A stretch of 51,388 nt of DNA from the NCBI GenBank assembly GCA_030432435.1, contig JAUIGX010000004.1, positions 1 to 51,388 of the forward strand, given 5' to 3'. Below are positions 25,432-35,847 of the stretch, piece after piece (position 1 is the first letter of the stretch; every line of letters begins with the position of its first letter). This DNA is from Alphaproteobacteria bacterium. GTDB lineage: Bacteria; Pseudomonadota; Alphaproteobacteria; Rhodospirillales; Rhodospirillaceae. The notes under the pieces are model-generated. The model saw only the letters and a list, made by a program, of their open reading frames with translations, did no database searches and was not told the origin of the DNA. The position numbers and the translations under genes are program-made.

Positions 25432-27919
25432 AACCGCCTTGACCGCAGCTGCTTGGCTTTCAACCCTAAGCGCTGCGCTTTTTCTTTTCTCAATACTTAC
25501 AGCGGGTAGCCCTGACGGGTCGTTGCAGGTGGGGTTGGCTGTTGCCGGTATGCTGGCGGCCGTTGGCGCTGCAGGGTGCGCGTGGCGCGCGCATAGAGGT
25601 GTTTCTTGGTCGGGCGAGCCCTTGGCTGTGCTCGGTCGGTTGCTGGATTCTGCCGAAGGTGCGCAAGCTGTCACCAATAGCGACGGTAAAGTCATTTACG
25701 TCAACAGCAGTGGAAAAGATTGGTTAGGGGCGTCCTCGCCACTCGAGTTTCTCACCGACAGGGTTGATGCAGACATGGATGACGACGAGGCCGTTGTGCG
25801 CTTGCGTCAGGCTGCTGCAACTGGACTTGCCGTTCGCGTGGAGGTTCCGGTCACGACACCGACCGGTGAGCCCGACTGGTCGCTGATTTCTGTGCGGCCT
25901 ATCGACATCGGTGAAGGGTTGTTGTTGTGGACATCGGAAGATGTGAGCGCGCGCCGGACGATTAACGATATTCTCGGTCAGGAACGTCAGGATCTCGCGG
26001 ACTTTCTCTATTTTCTGCCGACGGGTCTTTATTCCGTCGATGTGGATGGGCTCTTTCGGTTTGCAAATCAACGGTTTGCGGCTTGGTTGGGTTACGAAAC
26101 TGACGAGCTGAACGGTCTCACGCTGGATGATGTGCTGGTCGGGGCGAACCGGCCGCAGCCGGACGGGGAATGGCAAGGCGAGGTTCAGTTTAAAACCCGC
26201 AGCGGCGAAGTCATTCCTGCGCTGGTATTACAGTCGACCTTTGATGATGCTGGTTCAACCCGCACGCGGACCTTGGTTGTGCGCGACGGTATGCGCCGCG
26301 AGTCAAGCGTGGTGCCCGGCCGCATAGCCTACGAGCGTTTCCGCGCGCTTTTTGATGCGGCTCCGATGGCCATCGCGATTACCGACCCGGAGGGCGTGGT
26401 CGCGGACTGCAACAATGCCTTCGAAAGGTTGTCGGGGCAGACGAGAGCTGCCCTGATCGGCAGCGGGTTGACCGAAAGGCTGGTGAGTGACGACCACCGG
26501 ATGTTTGGAACCGAACTCGACCGGGTTTTGTCGGGCGACAGCGATGGCAGCCATCTTGATGTCCGGGTGGAGGGTAACGGCGGTGTCGCGCAAACATCGG
26601 TGTTTATTGGCCCGCTGTCCGCACCGGGTTTGGACGCAGAGGATATCGAAGGTGCGGTGGCGCATTTCATCGACGTCACCGAACAGAAAAGTCTAGAAGC
26701 GCAATTTGCCCAAGCGCAAAAGATGCAGGCGATGGGTCAGCTTGCGGGCGGCGTTGCTCACGATTTCAATAATTTGCTCACGGCGATGATCGGGTTTTGC
26801 GACTTGCTTCTTCAGCGTCATGCCGCAGGTGATCCGTCGTTTGCCGACATCATGCAGATTAAGCAAAATTCCAACCGTGCCGCCAACCTGGTGCGCCAAC
26901 TTCTTGCATTCTCGCGTAAGCAGCCTCTGCAGCCCAAGGAATTGAATGCCACCGATGCGTTGATGGAACTTTCGCATCTTCTGACCCGGCTTATCGGTGA
27001 ATCTATAGAGTTTAAGTTGATTCACGGCCGCGAATTGGGCGTGGTGCGCGTCGATCCTGGTCAATTCGATCAAATGATCATCAATCTTGCCGTCAATGCT
27101 CGCGATGCCATGCAGGGGGGCGGAACCCTCACCATTAGTACCGGCCCCGAGGTGTTTGAGGCGCCTACCCAGGTTGGAGCCGAGCAAGCTCCGCCGGGTC
27201 GCTATTTGCGCATTAGCGTGTCGGACACCGGCAAAGGGATTGCACCTGAAAATCTGGGACGAATTTTCGAACCGTTCTTCTCGACCAAGCAGGAAATCCC
27301 AGGGGCGGGCACCGGTCTGGGGCTCGCGACGGTTTATGGGATTGTGCGTCAGACCGGTGGTTTCATCCTGGTTGATTCATCTCTTGGCAAGGGCTCTACG
27401 TTCAACGTTTATCTGCCGAGGATCAGTGCTGAAGCGGAAGATACAGCTGCGGCCGCCGGTCGAACATCGACTGCACTGGGCCAGGCGAGGTCGCCGCGCA
27501 GCGAAGAAGGCGGGGATGATGAAGAGGCTGCGCTCGCTGCGGCTGACCTAGGCGGGACGGGTACGATCCTGTTGGTTGAGGACGAAGATGCCGTGCGTGT
27601 GTTTGCCGCGCGCGCGCTGAAAAATAAGGGATACAAAGTGCTTCAGGCGCGCACCGGAGAACAGGCGCTTGATATCCTGCGCGATACGCCCAGTGTGGAC
27701 CTTATGATCACCGATATGATGATGCCGGGCATGGACGGGGGCACTCTAGCGCGGCTTATCCGGGTCGAGCGCTCGGAAATTCGCATTATTGTCATTTCCG
27801 GATATTCGGAAGAAGTGGCACGCGGCGATATTGTCGATACAGCGGACTTCCACTTCCTGCCCAAACCATTTTCTCTTGGTCAGTTGGCGAGCAAAGTGAA
27901 AGACGTGCTCGCGAACTAG
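25421..27919 (+). CDS. cckA: CckA-like hybrid sensor histidine kinase (TM, PAS, HisKA, HATPase, REC)
   Basis: H-box [24 protein letters not shown] boxes; [38 protein letters not shown]...[17 protein letters not shown] start overlaps the flhB end by 11 bp with AAGGA 5 nt upstream. Confidence 0.9.
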   Translation: MQARTALTAAAWLSTLSAALFLFSILTAGSPDGSLQVGLAVAGMLAAVGAAGCAWRAHRGVSWSGEPLAVLGRLLDSAEGAQAVTNSDGKVIYVNSSGKDWLGASSPLEFLTDRVDADMDDDEAVVRLRQAAATGLAVRVEVPVTTPTGEPDWSLISVRPIDIGEGLLLWTSEDVSARRTINDILGQERQDLADFLYFLPTGLYSVDVDGLFRFANQRFAAWLGYETDELNGLTLDDVLVGANRPQPDGEWQGEVQFKTRSGEVIPALVLQSTFDDAGSTRTRTLVVRDGMRRESSVVPGRIAYERFRALFDAAPMAIAITDPEGVVADCNNAFERLSGQTRAALIGSGLTERLVSDDHRMFGTELDRVLSGDSDGSHLDVRVEGNGGVAQTSVFIGPLSAPGLDAEDIEGAVAHFIDVTEQKSLEAQFAQAQKMQAMGQLAGGVAHDFNNLLTAMIGFCDLLLQRHAAGDPSFADIMQIKQNSNRAANLVRQLLAFSRKQPLQPKELNATDALMELSHLLTRLIGESIEFKLIHGRELGVVRVDPGQFDQMIINLAVNARDAMQGGGTLTISTGPEVFEAPTQVGAEQAPPGRYLRISVSDTGKGIAPENLGRIFEPFFSTKQEIPGAGTGLGLATVYGIVRQTGGFILVDSSLGKGSTFNVYLPRISAEAEDTAAAAGRTSTALGQARSPRSEEGGDDEEAALAAADLGGTGTILLVEDEDAVRVFAARALKNKGYKVLQARTGEQALDILRDTPSVDLMITDMMMPGMDGGTLARLIRVERSEIRIIVISGYSEEVARGDIVDTADFHFLPKPFSLGQLASKVKDVLAN

Positions 27920-27928
27920 GGTGCGAGC

Positions 27929-27957
27929 CGCGCCGGACAGAAGACCTGCCCGGCGCG
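27929..27957. terminator. Possible GC-rich hairpin between convergent cckA and lipoprotein genes
   Basis: CGCGCCGG...CCGGCGCG 8-bp stem; only a weak U tract (CCTTTA). Confidence 0.4.
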
Positions 27958-27982
27958 CGCCTTTAGTATCAAGGTGTTGCGG

Positions 27983-28498
27983 TTACAATCGTGAGCGGAT
28001 GTTGGCCGCGATTTCCGACGCATCATAAGCCTGCGCGTTGCCGCCCGTGCTTCCATTAGACATTTTGATTTCAATGGCGACGATGGTTTCATCGTTGCTT
28101 CGGTATGTTCCGAATGTGCTGGTCGTATAAGAGGGGCTTGTCGATGTACTGCAGCCGAGCAGGCCGCAGTTGCGCGTCACCACGTAGTCGCGCCTGACCT
28201 CTACTTGAGTATCGGGCCGGCGGTCCTCGACCACGTCCGAGGAGCGCGAGACCACTTCAAACGTTTTGTATCCGCGCTCCATGGTCAACTCGGCGGCGCG
28301 CAACAGGGCAAGGTCCTGCGCTCGGCCGACGTTGTCGTCATTGAGTCTGTACTCTACGCGGTAGCGGTCCGTCTCAAGGCCTTGAACAAAATAGCCCTCA
28401 GACCCCTGGCGGGAGGCTGCACGGTAATCTGATGATCCGGTCGAACAGGCTCCAACCAGTACAAGCAGGGAAGCCGCGGCTATATATTTGATTTTCAT
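27983..28498 (-). CDS. Lipoprotein resembling the CC0125/CC1285 family
   Basis: MKIKYIAAASLLVLVGACSTGSSDY lipobox; FVQGLETDRYRVEYRLNDDNVGRAQDLALLRAAELTMERGYKTFEVV. Confidence 0.75.
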   Translation of the reverse strand: MKIKYIAAASLLVLVGACSTGSSDYRAASRQGSEGYFVQGLETDRYRVEYRLNDDNVGRAQDLALLRAAELTMERGYKTFEVVSRSSDVVEDRRPDTQVEVRRDYVVTRNCGLLGCSTSTSPSYTTSTFGTYRSNDETIVAIEIKMSNGSTGGNAQAYDASEIAANIRSRL

Positions 28499-28707
28499 GG
28501 GTCGTCCTCCGGTAGTTGTAATCAAGTAACGTCAGGAGGACGGGAAAGTTGCGGGATCAATGGCGGGAATGTTGAGTGCCGAGTCCGAATCCGGGCTATG
28601 TCAAACCGAAACAGCACATAACGGATATGCAGTGTTATCTCGGCTTTTTCGATTGGCCATGCCGATGAAATTCATATAAGTATCTATTTTATATAGATAA
28701 TTAATAA

Positions 28708-28722
28708 GTTCTATTTTTGTTC
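28708..28722. promoter_or_regulatory. Alphaproteobacterial LexA/SOS box upstream of recA
   Basis: GTTCTATTTTTGTTC = GTTC-N7-GTTC, about 100 nt before the recA start. Confidence 0.85.
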
Positions 28723-28822
28723 TTTTTCCTCCTTGCCTTTGAGAACAAAGTGAGTACATTTTGGCCCCTGGGACGGCGCGTTGCTCGTCCGTGTTTTTCT
28801 TCATAAACAACAGGAGCCTGTC

Positions 28823-29908
28823 ATGGCTGAACCAGCCCTTCGCCTCGTAGAAAGAAACAACATGGATAAGACCAAGGCCCTTGATGCCGCGCTAACCCAG
28901 ATCGAGCGGTCTTTCGGTAAAGGCTCGATCATGCGCCTCGGCCAGAACGACGTAGCGGTCGACCTTCCGGCGATTTCCACGGGTTCGCTGGGCCTCGACC
29001 TTGCGCTTGGCATCGGCGGGTTGCCGAAGGGCCGCATTGTCGAAATCTATGGACCTGAAAGCTCTGGTAAAACGACGCTCGCGTTGCATGTGGTCGCCGA
29101 AGCGCAAAAGACCGGCGGCACTTGCGCTTTTGTGGATGCCGAGCATGCTCTTGATCCGGGTTACGCCCGTAAATTGGGCGTTAATCTCGATGATCTTCTT
29201 ATTTCTCAGCCCGACGCCGGTGAGCAGGCTCTTGAAATTGCCGATACGTTGGTGCGCTCTGGCGCTGTGGACGTGCTCGTTGTGGACTCTGTTGCGGCCT
29301 TGACGCCGCGCGCGGAACTGGAAGGCGAGATGGGAGACCACCATGTCGGCCTGCAGGCCCGTCTTATGAGCCAGGCCTTGCGCAAACTCACCGCTTCGGT
29401 TGCACGCTCCAACACCCTGATTATTTTCATCAATCAAATCCGGATGAAGATCGGGGTGATGTTCGGCAACCCTGAAACCACGACAGGTGGCAATGCGCTC
29501 AAGTTCTATGCCTCGGTCCGTCTCGACATTCGTCGCATAGGCCAGATTAAAGACAAAGACGAGGTGGTCGGCAATCAGACCCGGGTGAAAGTGGTGAAGA
29601 ACAAGGTCGCGCCGCCGTTCAAAGTGGTGGAGTTCGACATCATGTACGGGGAGGGCGTCTCCAAAACCGGCGAACTGCTGGACCTGGGCGTTAAAGCCGG
29701 TTTGGTCGAGAAATCGGGATCTTGGTACTCCTACAATTCCGAACGGATCGGGCAAGGCCGGGAGAACGCCAAGCAGTTCCTTCGCGCTCACCCTGAGACC
29801 TCTCAGGAGATTGAGACGCAGATTCGGGTAAATGCGGGCCTTTTGTCCGAGGCGATGACGACAACGCCCGGGGATGATGGCCCAGACGAGACGTCGTCGG
29901 AGGACTAA
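28823..29908 (+). CDS. recA: Recombinase RecA
   Basis: [26 protein letters not shown]...[42 protein letters not shown] preceded by CAGGAG. Confidence 0.99.
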   Translation: MAEPALRLVERNNMDKTKALDAALTQIERSFGKGSIMRLGQNDVAVDLPAISTGSLGLDLALGIGGLPKGRIVEIYGPESSGKTTLALHVVAEAQKTGGTCAFVDAEHALDPGYARKLGVNLDDLLISQPDAGEQALEIADTLVRSGAVDVLVVDSVAALTPRAELEGEMGDHHVGLQARLMSQALRKLTASVARSNTLIIFINQIRMKIGVMFGNPETTTGGNALKFYASVRLDIRRIGQIKDKDEVVGNQTRVKVVKNKVAPPFKVVEFDIMYGEGVSKTGELLDLGVKAGLVEKSGSWYSYNSERIGQGRENAKQFLRAHPETSQEIETQIRVNAGLLSEAMTTTPGDDGPDETSSED

Positions 29909-29950
29909 GCGTCCGGCGCCTCCTGTTCTTGCCTTTCTTTTCTTCATCTC

Positions 29951-29978
29951 ACGGGGTTCCTTGCGGAACCCCGTTTTG
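29951..29978 (+). terminator. Rho-independent terminator of recA
   Basis: ACGGGGTTCC-TTGC-GGAACCCCGT followed by TTTGTT. Confidence 0.9.
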
Positions 29979-30092
29979 TTGATGGGATTGGGCCTTTCTG
30001 GACACCCCCACGCTGCGCAGGGTACAAAGCGCCCCCGGTGAGCGGGTCAAGAGGCTCGGCTCGGCAACAGTTTAACAAGCGCATGTCACGTT

Positions 30093-32768
30093 ATGGCCAC
30101 GACAAAAGAGATTAGAACCGCGTTCCTGAACTACTTTGCGGGCAATGCCCATGAGGTTGTCGCCTCCAGTCCTCTGGTGCCGCGCAACGACCCGTCATTG
30201 ATGTTTACCAATGCCGGGATGGTGCAGTTCAAGAACGTTTTTACCGGCAACGAAACGCGTCCTTATAATCGGGCGGCTTCATCGCAAAAGTGCGTGCGGG
30301 CCGGCGGAAAGCACAACGATCTCGATAACGTCGGCTATACGGCGCGGCATCACACTTTCTTTGAGATGCTCGGCAATTTCTCCTTTGGCGATTATTTTAA
30401 GGAAGAAGCGATTGCTCACGCGTGGCAGTTGATCACCAAGGACTTCGGCTTGCCGAAGGATAAGCTGTTGGTCACCGTGCATTCCAGCGATGAGGAGGCC
30501 GCCGGCCTCTGGGCGAAGATTGCCGGTTTGCCTGAATCGAAAATTCTGCGGATCCCGACATCGGATAATTTCTGGGCTATGGGCGATACCGGGCCGTGCG
30601 GCCCGTGTACTGAAATTTTCTACGATCACGGCGAACATATCCCCGGTGGACCGCCCGGCAGTGCCGACGAGGATGGCGACCGTTTCATCGAGATCTGGAA
30701 TCTCGTTTTCATGCAGTTCGAACAAATTTCGGCGGACGAGCGCGTCAATTTACCCAAGCCGTCAGTGGATACCGGCATGGGGCTCGAGCGCCTCGCTGCC
30801 GTGCTGCAGGGGGTGCACAACAATTACGATATCGACCTTTTCCGCGAGCTGATTGCCGCGATTGCCCACGCGGCTAACACCGATCCGAAGGGCGCTCATC
30901 AAGCCTCTCATCGGGTCATTGCTGATCATTTGCGCGCGGCTGGGTTTCTGATCGCCGACGGCGTGCTGCCCTCTAACGAGGGACGCGGCTATGTGTTGCG
31001 TCGAATTATGCGCCGGGCGATGCGCCATGCTCACCTGATGGGGTGCACCGACCCGCTCCTGCATCGGCTGGTGCCGGCGCTTCTTGCGCAGATGGGAGCC
31101 CATTACACCGAACTTGAGCGCGCTCAGGCTCTGATCAGCGAAACATTGCTGCTTGAGGAAACGCGCTTTAAGTCCATGCTCGACCGTGGGCTGAAGTTGC
31201 TCGATGATGAAACCAAGTCCATGACCTCCGGCGGCCAATTGCCGGGCGAGGTCGCCTTCAAGCTTTACGATACCTACGGGTTTCCCCTGGATCTGACGCA
31301 GGACGCATTGCGTAGCCGTGATATCGGCGTGGATACCGGCGGTTTTGATAAAGCAATGGAACGTCAGCGGGCCGAAGCTCGTAAAGCCTGGCAGGGGTCC
31401 GGCGATGCAGCTACGGAAAAGGTTTGGTTTGAGCTGCGGGACCAGCTGGGCGCCAGCGACTTTCTTGGATATGCAACCGAAGTGGCGGAAGGCCGAGTGA
31501 CCGCACTGGTCGTGGACGGTGCCCCGGTCCAGCATGCGAAGCAAGGTCAAAGCATCGCCCTGATCGCCAATCAAACTCCGTATTATGGAGAGTCCGGCGG
31601 GCAGGTGGGTGATACGGGCACTATTACCGGGCTGATCGTCGGCAGTGGCGGACCGTTGGAAATCACGATTACTGATACCCAGAAAAAACTCGATGCTCTG
31701 CACGTGCATCTTGGGACGGTGACCAAGGGTACGGTCAAAGTTGGCGACGAAGTCTTGTTTAAAGTGGACGGCGCACGTCGGTCTTCGGTACGGGGCCACC
31801 ATTCGGCGACGCATTTGCTGCACGCGGCGTTGCGCCAGGTGCTGGGAGATCACGTCAGTCAAAAGGGTTCGTTGGTAGCCGCCGATCGCTTGCGTTTCGA
31901 TATCAGCCATAACAAGCCGCTTGCGCCGGATGAAGTCCGCGCCATCGAAGATCGGGTGAATGCGGAAATTCGCGCGAACGAAGCTGTTACCACGCGCCTG
32001 ATGGACCCCGACTCTGCGGTCAAAGCGGGTGCGATGGCGTTGTTCGGCGAAAAGTACGGCGATGAAGTGCGCGTCGTTTCAATGGGGACTGTGACCGACG
32101 CCGACCCAAACCCGTATTCGGTAGAACTCTGCGGCGGCACCCATGTGCGCCGAACCGGTGATATCGGCCTCTTCAAGATCATTGGCGAATCTGCGGTGGC
32201 GGCGGGTGTGCGCCGGATCGAAGCCGTGACCGGGGCAGCTGCGGAAGCTTGGGTGGCCGACGAAGAACATATGTTGAAAGAAGCGGCGGGAGCGCTGCGG
32301 GTTTCTCCGTCCGATTTACCCGGTCGGATTACCGCGCTGGTTGAAGAGCGCCGGAAGCTTGAGCGGGAAATTTCGGATCTGCGGAAAAAGTTAGTCATGA
32401 GCGGCGGGGGCGGCGGTGCCGGCGTAGCTGAGCAGGTGAAGGATATCGGCGGCACAGCGTTTTCGGGACGTCTCCTGGCAGATGTTCCCGCGAAGGACCT
32501 CAAAGGCATGGCTGATGCCATGAAGAAGCAGTTGGGCAGTGGTGTCGTTGCGCTGGTCGCGGTCGCCGAGGGGAAGGTGTCCTTGGTGGTGGCTGTGACG
32601 GATGATCTGATCGGAAAGCTGAATGCGGTGGATTTGGTTAAGGTTGGCGCGGCTGCGGTCGGCGGTAAAGGTGGCGGGGGCCGTCCGGACATGGCCCAGG
32701 CTGGCGGACCAGATGGTGCACATGCGGCAAAAGCCCTTGCCGCCATCGAAGCGCAAATTGCGGAATAA
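30093..32768 (+). CDS. alaS: Alanine--tRNA ligase AlaS
   Basis: [49 protein letters not shown]...; editing-domain [26 protein letters not shown]. Confidence 0.99.
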   Translation: MATTKEIRTAFLNYFAGNAHEVVASSPLVPRNDPSLMFTNAGMVQFKNVFTGNETRPYNRAASSQKCVRAGGKHNDLDNVGYTARHHTFFEMLGNFSFGDYFKEEAIAHAWQLITKDFGLPKDKLLVTVHSSDEEAAGLWAKIAGLPESKILRIPTSDNFWAMGDTGPCGPCTEIFYDHGEHIPGGPPGSADEDGDRFIEIWNLVFMQFEQISADERVNLPKPSVDTGMGLERLAAVLQGVHNNYDIDLFRELIAAIAHAANTDPKGAHQASHRVIADHLRAAGFLIADGVLPSNEGRGYVLRRIMRRAMRHAHLMGCTDPLLHRLVPALLAQMGAHYTELERAQALISETLLLEETRFKSMLDRGLKLLDDETKSMTSGGQLPGEVAFKLYDTYGFPLDLTQDALRSRDIGVDTGGFDKAMERQRAEARKAWQGSGDAATEKVWFELRDQLGASDFLGYATEVAEGRVTALVVDGAPVQHAKQGQSIALIANQTPYYGESGGQVGDTGTITGLIVGSGGPLEITITDTQKKLDALHVHLGTVTKGTVKVGDEVLFKVDGARRSSVRGHHSATHLLHAALRQVLGDHVSQKGSLVAADRLRFDISHNKPLAPDEVRAIEDRVNAEIRANEAVTTRLMDPDSAVKAGAMALFGEKYGDEVRVVSMGTVTDADPNPYSVELCGGTHVRRTGDIGLFKIIGESAVAAGVRRIEAVTGAAAEAWVADEEHMLKEAAGALRVSPSDLPGRITALVEERRKLEREISDLRKKLVMSGGGGGAGVAEQVKDIGGTAFSGRLLADVPAKDLKGMADAMKKQLGSGVVALVAVAEGKVSLVVAVTDDLIGKLNAVDLVKVGAAAVGGKGGGGRPDMAQAGGPDGAHAAKALAAIEAQIAE

Positions 32769-32829
32769 TTCCAAAAATTCATAAATATCAATTGGTTATT
32801 TGGATGCCGCAGGCGCAATAAAATTATTG

Positions 32830-32841
32830 TGCAACGCACCA
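32830..32841. promoter_or_regulatory. PhaR-like operator site 1 (TGCAACGCACCA)
   Basis: Fits the TGC/GCA-type motif TGCRNYGCASMA as I recall it for PhaR; just upstream of the -35 hexamer. Confidence 0.5.
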
Positions 32842-32848
32842 TTTATTG

Positions 32849-32877
32849 TTGACAGAGACTGCCTCTCGAACTATCTT
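32849..32877 (+). promoter_or_regulatory. Sigma70-type promoter of phasin gene
   Basis: TTGACA (32849-32854), 17-bp spacer, TATCTT (32872-32877). Confidence 0.65.
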
Positions 32878-32880
32878 GTG

Positions 32881-32892
32881 TGCAATGCAGCA
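32881..32892. promoter_or_regulatory. PhaR-like operator site 2 (TGCAATGCAGCA)
   Basis: Second match to the same motif, immediately downstream of the -10 (about +1). Confidence 0.5.
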
Positions 32893-33001
32893 TTAAATGT
32901 CGCGCTGCGTTACGAGATTGCAAACGGCCGCGTGGGTTGTTTTACGGCCGCCACTTTCGGAAGCGAAACCGTTAGACAACGCAAACACAAGGAACCGAAT
33001 T

Positions 33002-33364
33002 ATGACTGTCGCATACACTGACTTCGCCGCTTTCAACCAGAACGCTTTTGACTCATTCGTGAAGAGCAACACTGCCGCTGCTGAAGGCGTCGAGAAGCTT
33101 ACCAAGCACCTCGTTGACTACTCCAGCAAGTCTGTCGAAGACGCTGTTGCTGCCAGCAAGAAGCTGTCTTCCGTAAAGACCCCCGTCGAGTTCATTCAGC
33201 TTCAGATGAAGCTGGCGCAAGACTCCTTCGAGGCGCTGGTCAGCGAAAGCAAAAAAGTTTCTGACCTCACGACTTCGATCGTCAAAGACGTTACCGCCCC
33301 GATCAGCGAGCGTTTCCAGTTCGCCGGCGCTGCGCCGACGAAGTCCAGCAAAAAGGCTGCCTAA
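33002..33364 (+). CDS. Phasin family protein
   Basis: MTVAYTDFAAFNQNAFDSFVKSNTAAAEGVEKLTKHLVDYSSKSVEDAVAASKKLSSVKTPVEFIQLQMKLAQDSFEALVSESKKVSDL. Confidence 0.93.
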   Translation: MTVAYTDFAAFNQNAFDSFVKSNTAAAEGVEKLTKHLVDYSSKSVEDAVAASKKLSSVKTPVEFIQLQMKLAQDSFEALVSESKKVSDLTTSIVKDVTAPISERFQFAGAAPTKSSKKAA

Positions 33365-33395
33365 CCCTCCCCATCTTGATTTAGGCAGACTTCAG

Positions 33396-33430
33396 AAAAG
33401 CCCGGTCGGTCCTCCCCCGACCGGGCTTTT
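33396..33430 (+). terminator. Rho-independent terminator after phasin gene
   Basis: AAAAGCCCGGTCGG-loop-CCGACCGGGCTTTT, 14-bp perfect stem. Confidence 0.92.
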
Positions 33431-33554
33431 CCACATTCGGGCCTCTGTAGCTCCCACACCTGTATTCTGTGCTCTGGACCCTGTATAAGGCGGCGGACCT
33501 TCGGTAGGGTTGGTTCCGCACTTTTTACACTGCAATTGTTTGCTAGAGGCTCCG

Positions 33555-34403
33555 ATGCGTTTTTCCGGTACAGACAACTACATCGCCACAGACGATCTCA
33601 TGGTCGCGGTCAACGCGGCGGTGACCCTAGAGAGGCCTTTACTTATAAAAGGCGAGCCGGGCACGGGTAAGACCGTCCTAGCCCATGAAATTGCAGCATC
33701 CTTAGATCTGCCTTTGCTCACCTGGCACATCAAATCGACCACTAAAGCCCAGCATGGTTTGTACGAATACGATGCCGTATCGCGCTTGCGGGATTCTCAG
33801 TTCGGCGATGAAAAGGTCAAGGACATCGCCAACTACATCAAGCCTGGCAAGATGTGGCAGGCGTTTGAATCTAAACCAAAGCGCGCGGTGCTGTTGATTG
33901 ATGAAATCGACAAGGCCGATATCGAATTTCCGAACGATCTGCTTTTGGAACTCGATCGTATGGAGTTCTTTGTTTACGAAACCGGCGCCACCATTCGCGC
34001 CGAAACGCGCCCCATTGTGATTATCACGTCCAACAATGAGAAAGAGCTCCCGGATGCTTTTCTGCGTCGCTGCTTTTTCCATTACATCCGGTTTCCCGAG
34101 CGGGAAACGATGGAACGCATTGTCGATGTGCACTTTCCTGAGGTGAAGAAAATGTTGGTGCGCGAAGCGCTCAACGTCTTTTACGATATTCGTGAAGTTC
34201 CGGGCCTTAAAAAGAGGCCTTCGACCTCGGAATTACTGGACTGGATTAAGCTGCTGATGGCGGACGATATTTCGCCCGAAGCTCTCAAGTCGAAAGACGT
34301 AAAAACCGTTATTCCGCCGCTTCACGGTGCCCTTTTGAAGAACGAGCAAGACGTTCACATGCTGGAACGACTTGCGTTTCTAGCGCGCCGCGAAGGCCGC
34401 TAA
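33555..34403 (+). CDS. MoxR-family AAA+ ATPase
   Basis: LLIKGEPGTGKTVLAHEIAASLDLPLL; LLIDEIDKADIEFPNDLLLELD; start taken at internal Met MRFSGTDNYIATDDL. Confidence 0.93.
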   Translation: MRFSGTDNYIATDDLMVAVNAAVTLERPLLIKGEPGTGKTVLAHEIAASLDLPLLTWHIKSTTKAQHGLYEYDAVSRLRDSQFGDEKVKDIANYIKPGKMWQAFESKPKRAVLLIDEIDKADIEFPNDLLLELDRMEFFVYETGATIRAETRPIVIITSNNEKELPDAFLRRCFFHYIRFPERETMERIVDVHFPEVKKMLVREALNVFYDIREVPGLKKRPSTSELLDWIKLLMADDISPEALKSKDVKTVIPPLHGALLKNEQDVHMLERLAFLARREGR

Positions 34404-34423
34404 AGCCCGTTTGGGAAGCTGCC

Positions 34424-35608
34424 ATGTTCATCAATTTGATTGAGGGGCTCAGGAAGGCCGGTTTGCCGGTTTCCATTACCGAGTACCTTGCGCTTATTGA
34501 AGCGGTGAACGCTGGCATCTCGCAACACAGCGTTGAAGAGTTTTACTATTTGTCGCGAGCGACGCTTGTAAAGGACGAGCGGCATCTGGACAGATTCGAC
34601 CGCGTCTTTGGCGTAGTGTTCAAGGGCCTTGAAGGTGGCGCGGATCTCGAGGGGATTGATGTCGATGTCCCCGACGAATGGTTGAAAACGCTCTCTCAAC
34701 TCATGCTGTCCGAGGAAGACAAGGCCAAGATCGAAGCGCTTGGTGGTTGGGAAAAACTTATGGACACGCTGCGCGAACGCCTTGCCGAACAAAAAGACAA
34801 GCATTCCGGTGGTTCGAAATGGATCGGCACTGCCGGCACGTCTCCTTTCGGGGCCTATGGATACAACCCTGAAGGCGTGCGGATCGGGCAACACGAAAGT
34901 CGCCACCGCCGTGCTGTTAAAGTGTGGGACAAACGCGAGTTTGCCAATCTCGATGATCAAATCGAGTTAGGGACACGCAACATTAAGCTGGCTTTACGCA
35001 AGCTTCGCCGCTTTGCACGACAAGGTGCGGCCACGGAGCTGGATATAGATGGAACTATTCAATCCACGGCGCATCATGGCGGGCTTCTGGATCTGAAAAT
35101 GGTGCCGGAGCGCCATAACACCGTAAAACTACTTCTGTTTTTAGATGCGGGCGGATCGATGGACGATCACGTCAAAATATGCGCAGAACTTTTTTCTGCC
35201 TGCCGCACAGAATTCAAACATCTCGAGTACTACTACTTTCACAACTGCGTTTATGAATCTGTCTGGCAAGACAACACTCGCCGACATACCCAGCGCCTGC
35301 CTACCTGGGATGTGCTTCATAAATATTCGGCGGACTACAAACTGATCTTCGTCGGTGATGCTTCTATGAGCCCCTATGAGATCGTCTATCCGGGCGGTGC
35401 GGTAGAGCACTGGAATGAAGAGGCAGGACAGACATGGATGCAGCGTTTGCTGACAACCTGGCCCCGGGCCGTGTGGCTCAACCCTGTCCCGCAACGGCAA
35501 TGGCCCTACACGGAATCGATTGGATTGATGCGGAAGCTGATGGATGAGCGTATGTATCCGCTGACCTTAGCGGGCCTAGATGACGCTATTTCAGAGCTCA
35601 GCCATTAG
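34424..35608 (+). CDS. VWA-containing CoxE-like protein
   Basis: LLLFLDAGGSMDDHVKICAELFSACRTEFKHLEYYYFHNCVYESVW; adjacent to MoxR ATPase. Confidence 0.88.
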   Translation: MFINLIEGLRKAGLPVSITEYLALIEAVNAGISQHSVEEFYYLSRATLVKDERHLDRFDRVFGVVFKGLEGGADLEGIDVDVPDEWLKTLSQLMLSEEDKAKIEALGGWEKLMDTLRERLAEQKDKHSGGSKWIGTAGTSPFGAYGYNPEGVRIGQHESRHRRAVKVWDKREFANLDDQIELGTRNIKLALRKLRRFARQGAATELDIDGTIQSTAHHGGLLDLKMVPERHNTVKLLLFLDAGGSMDDHVKICAELFSACRTEFKHLEYYYFHNCVYESVWQDNTRRHTQRLPTWDVLHKYSADYKLIFVGDASMSPYEIVYPGGAVEHWNEEAGQTWMQRLLTTWPRAVWLNPVPQRQWPYTESIGLMRKLMDERMYPLTLAGLDDAISELSH

Positions 35609-35847
35609 CGACGGTATCTTCGCTGCTAGACGTTAAAGTATTGCGGCCCATAGGGAATGTTACACTTTCTCACAGTTTCCGTATGCGCCGCGCTTTACAC
35701 TAAGATTATAGTTCATATTTCGCATATCGAATGTTTCCAATACGGAAATTATTGGGACGGATATCCGTCCACACGAGAGCTGATGCTAATACGCGTTAAG
35801 GCGAGAACGATGCGCCGAAACATCGTTCGGCAAGCAAGGCGGATGCA

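Noticed and set aside
28892-29947. 351-aa minus-strand ORF antisense to recA
   Set aside because: Shadow ORF of a highly conserved gene in GC-rich DNA; no recognisable domain.
30762-32842. Long minus-strand ORFs (382 and 327 aa) antisense to alaS
   Set aside because: Opposite a complete, diagnostic AlaS frame; composition (Ser/Pro/Arg-rich) typical of codon-bias shadow ORFs.
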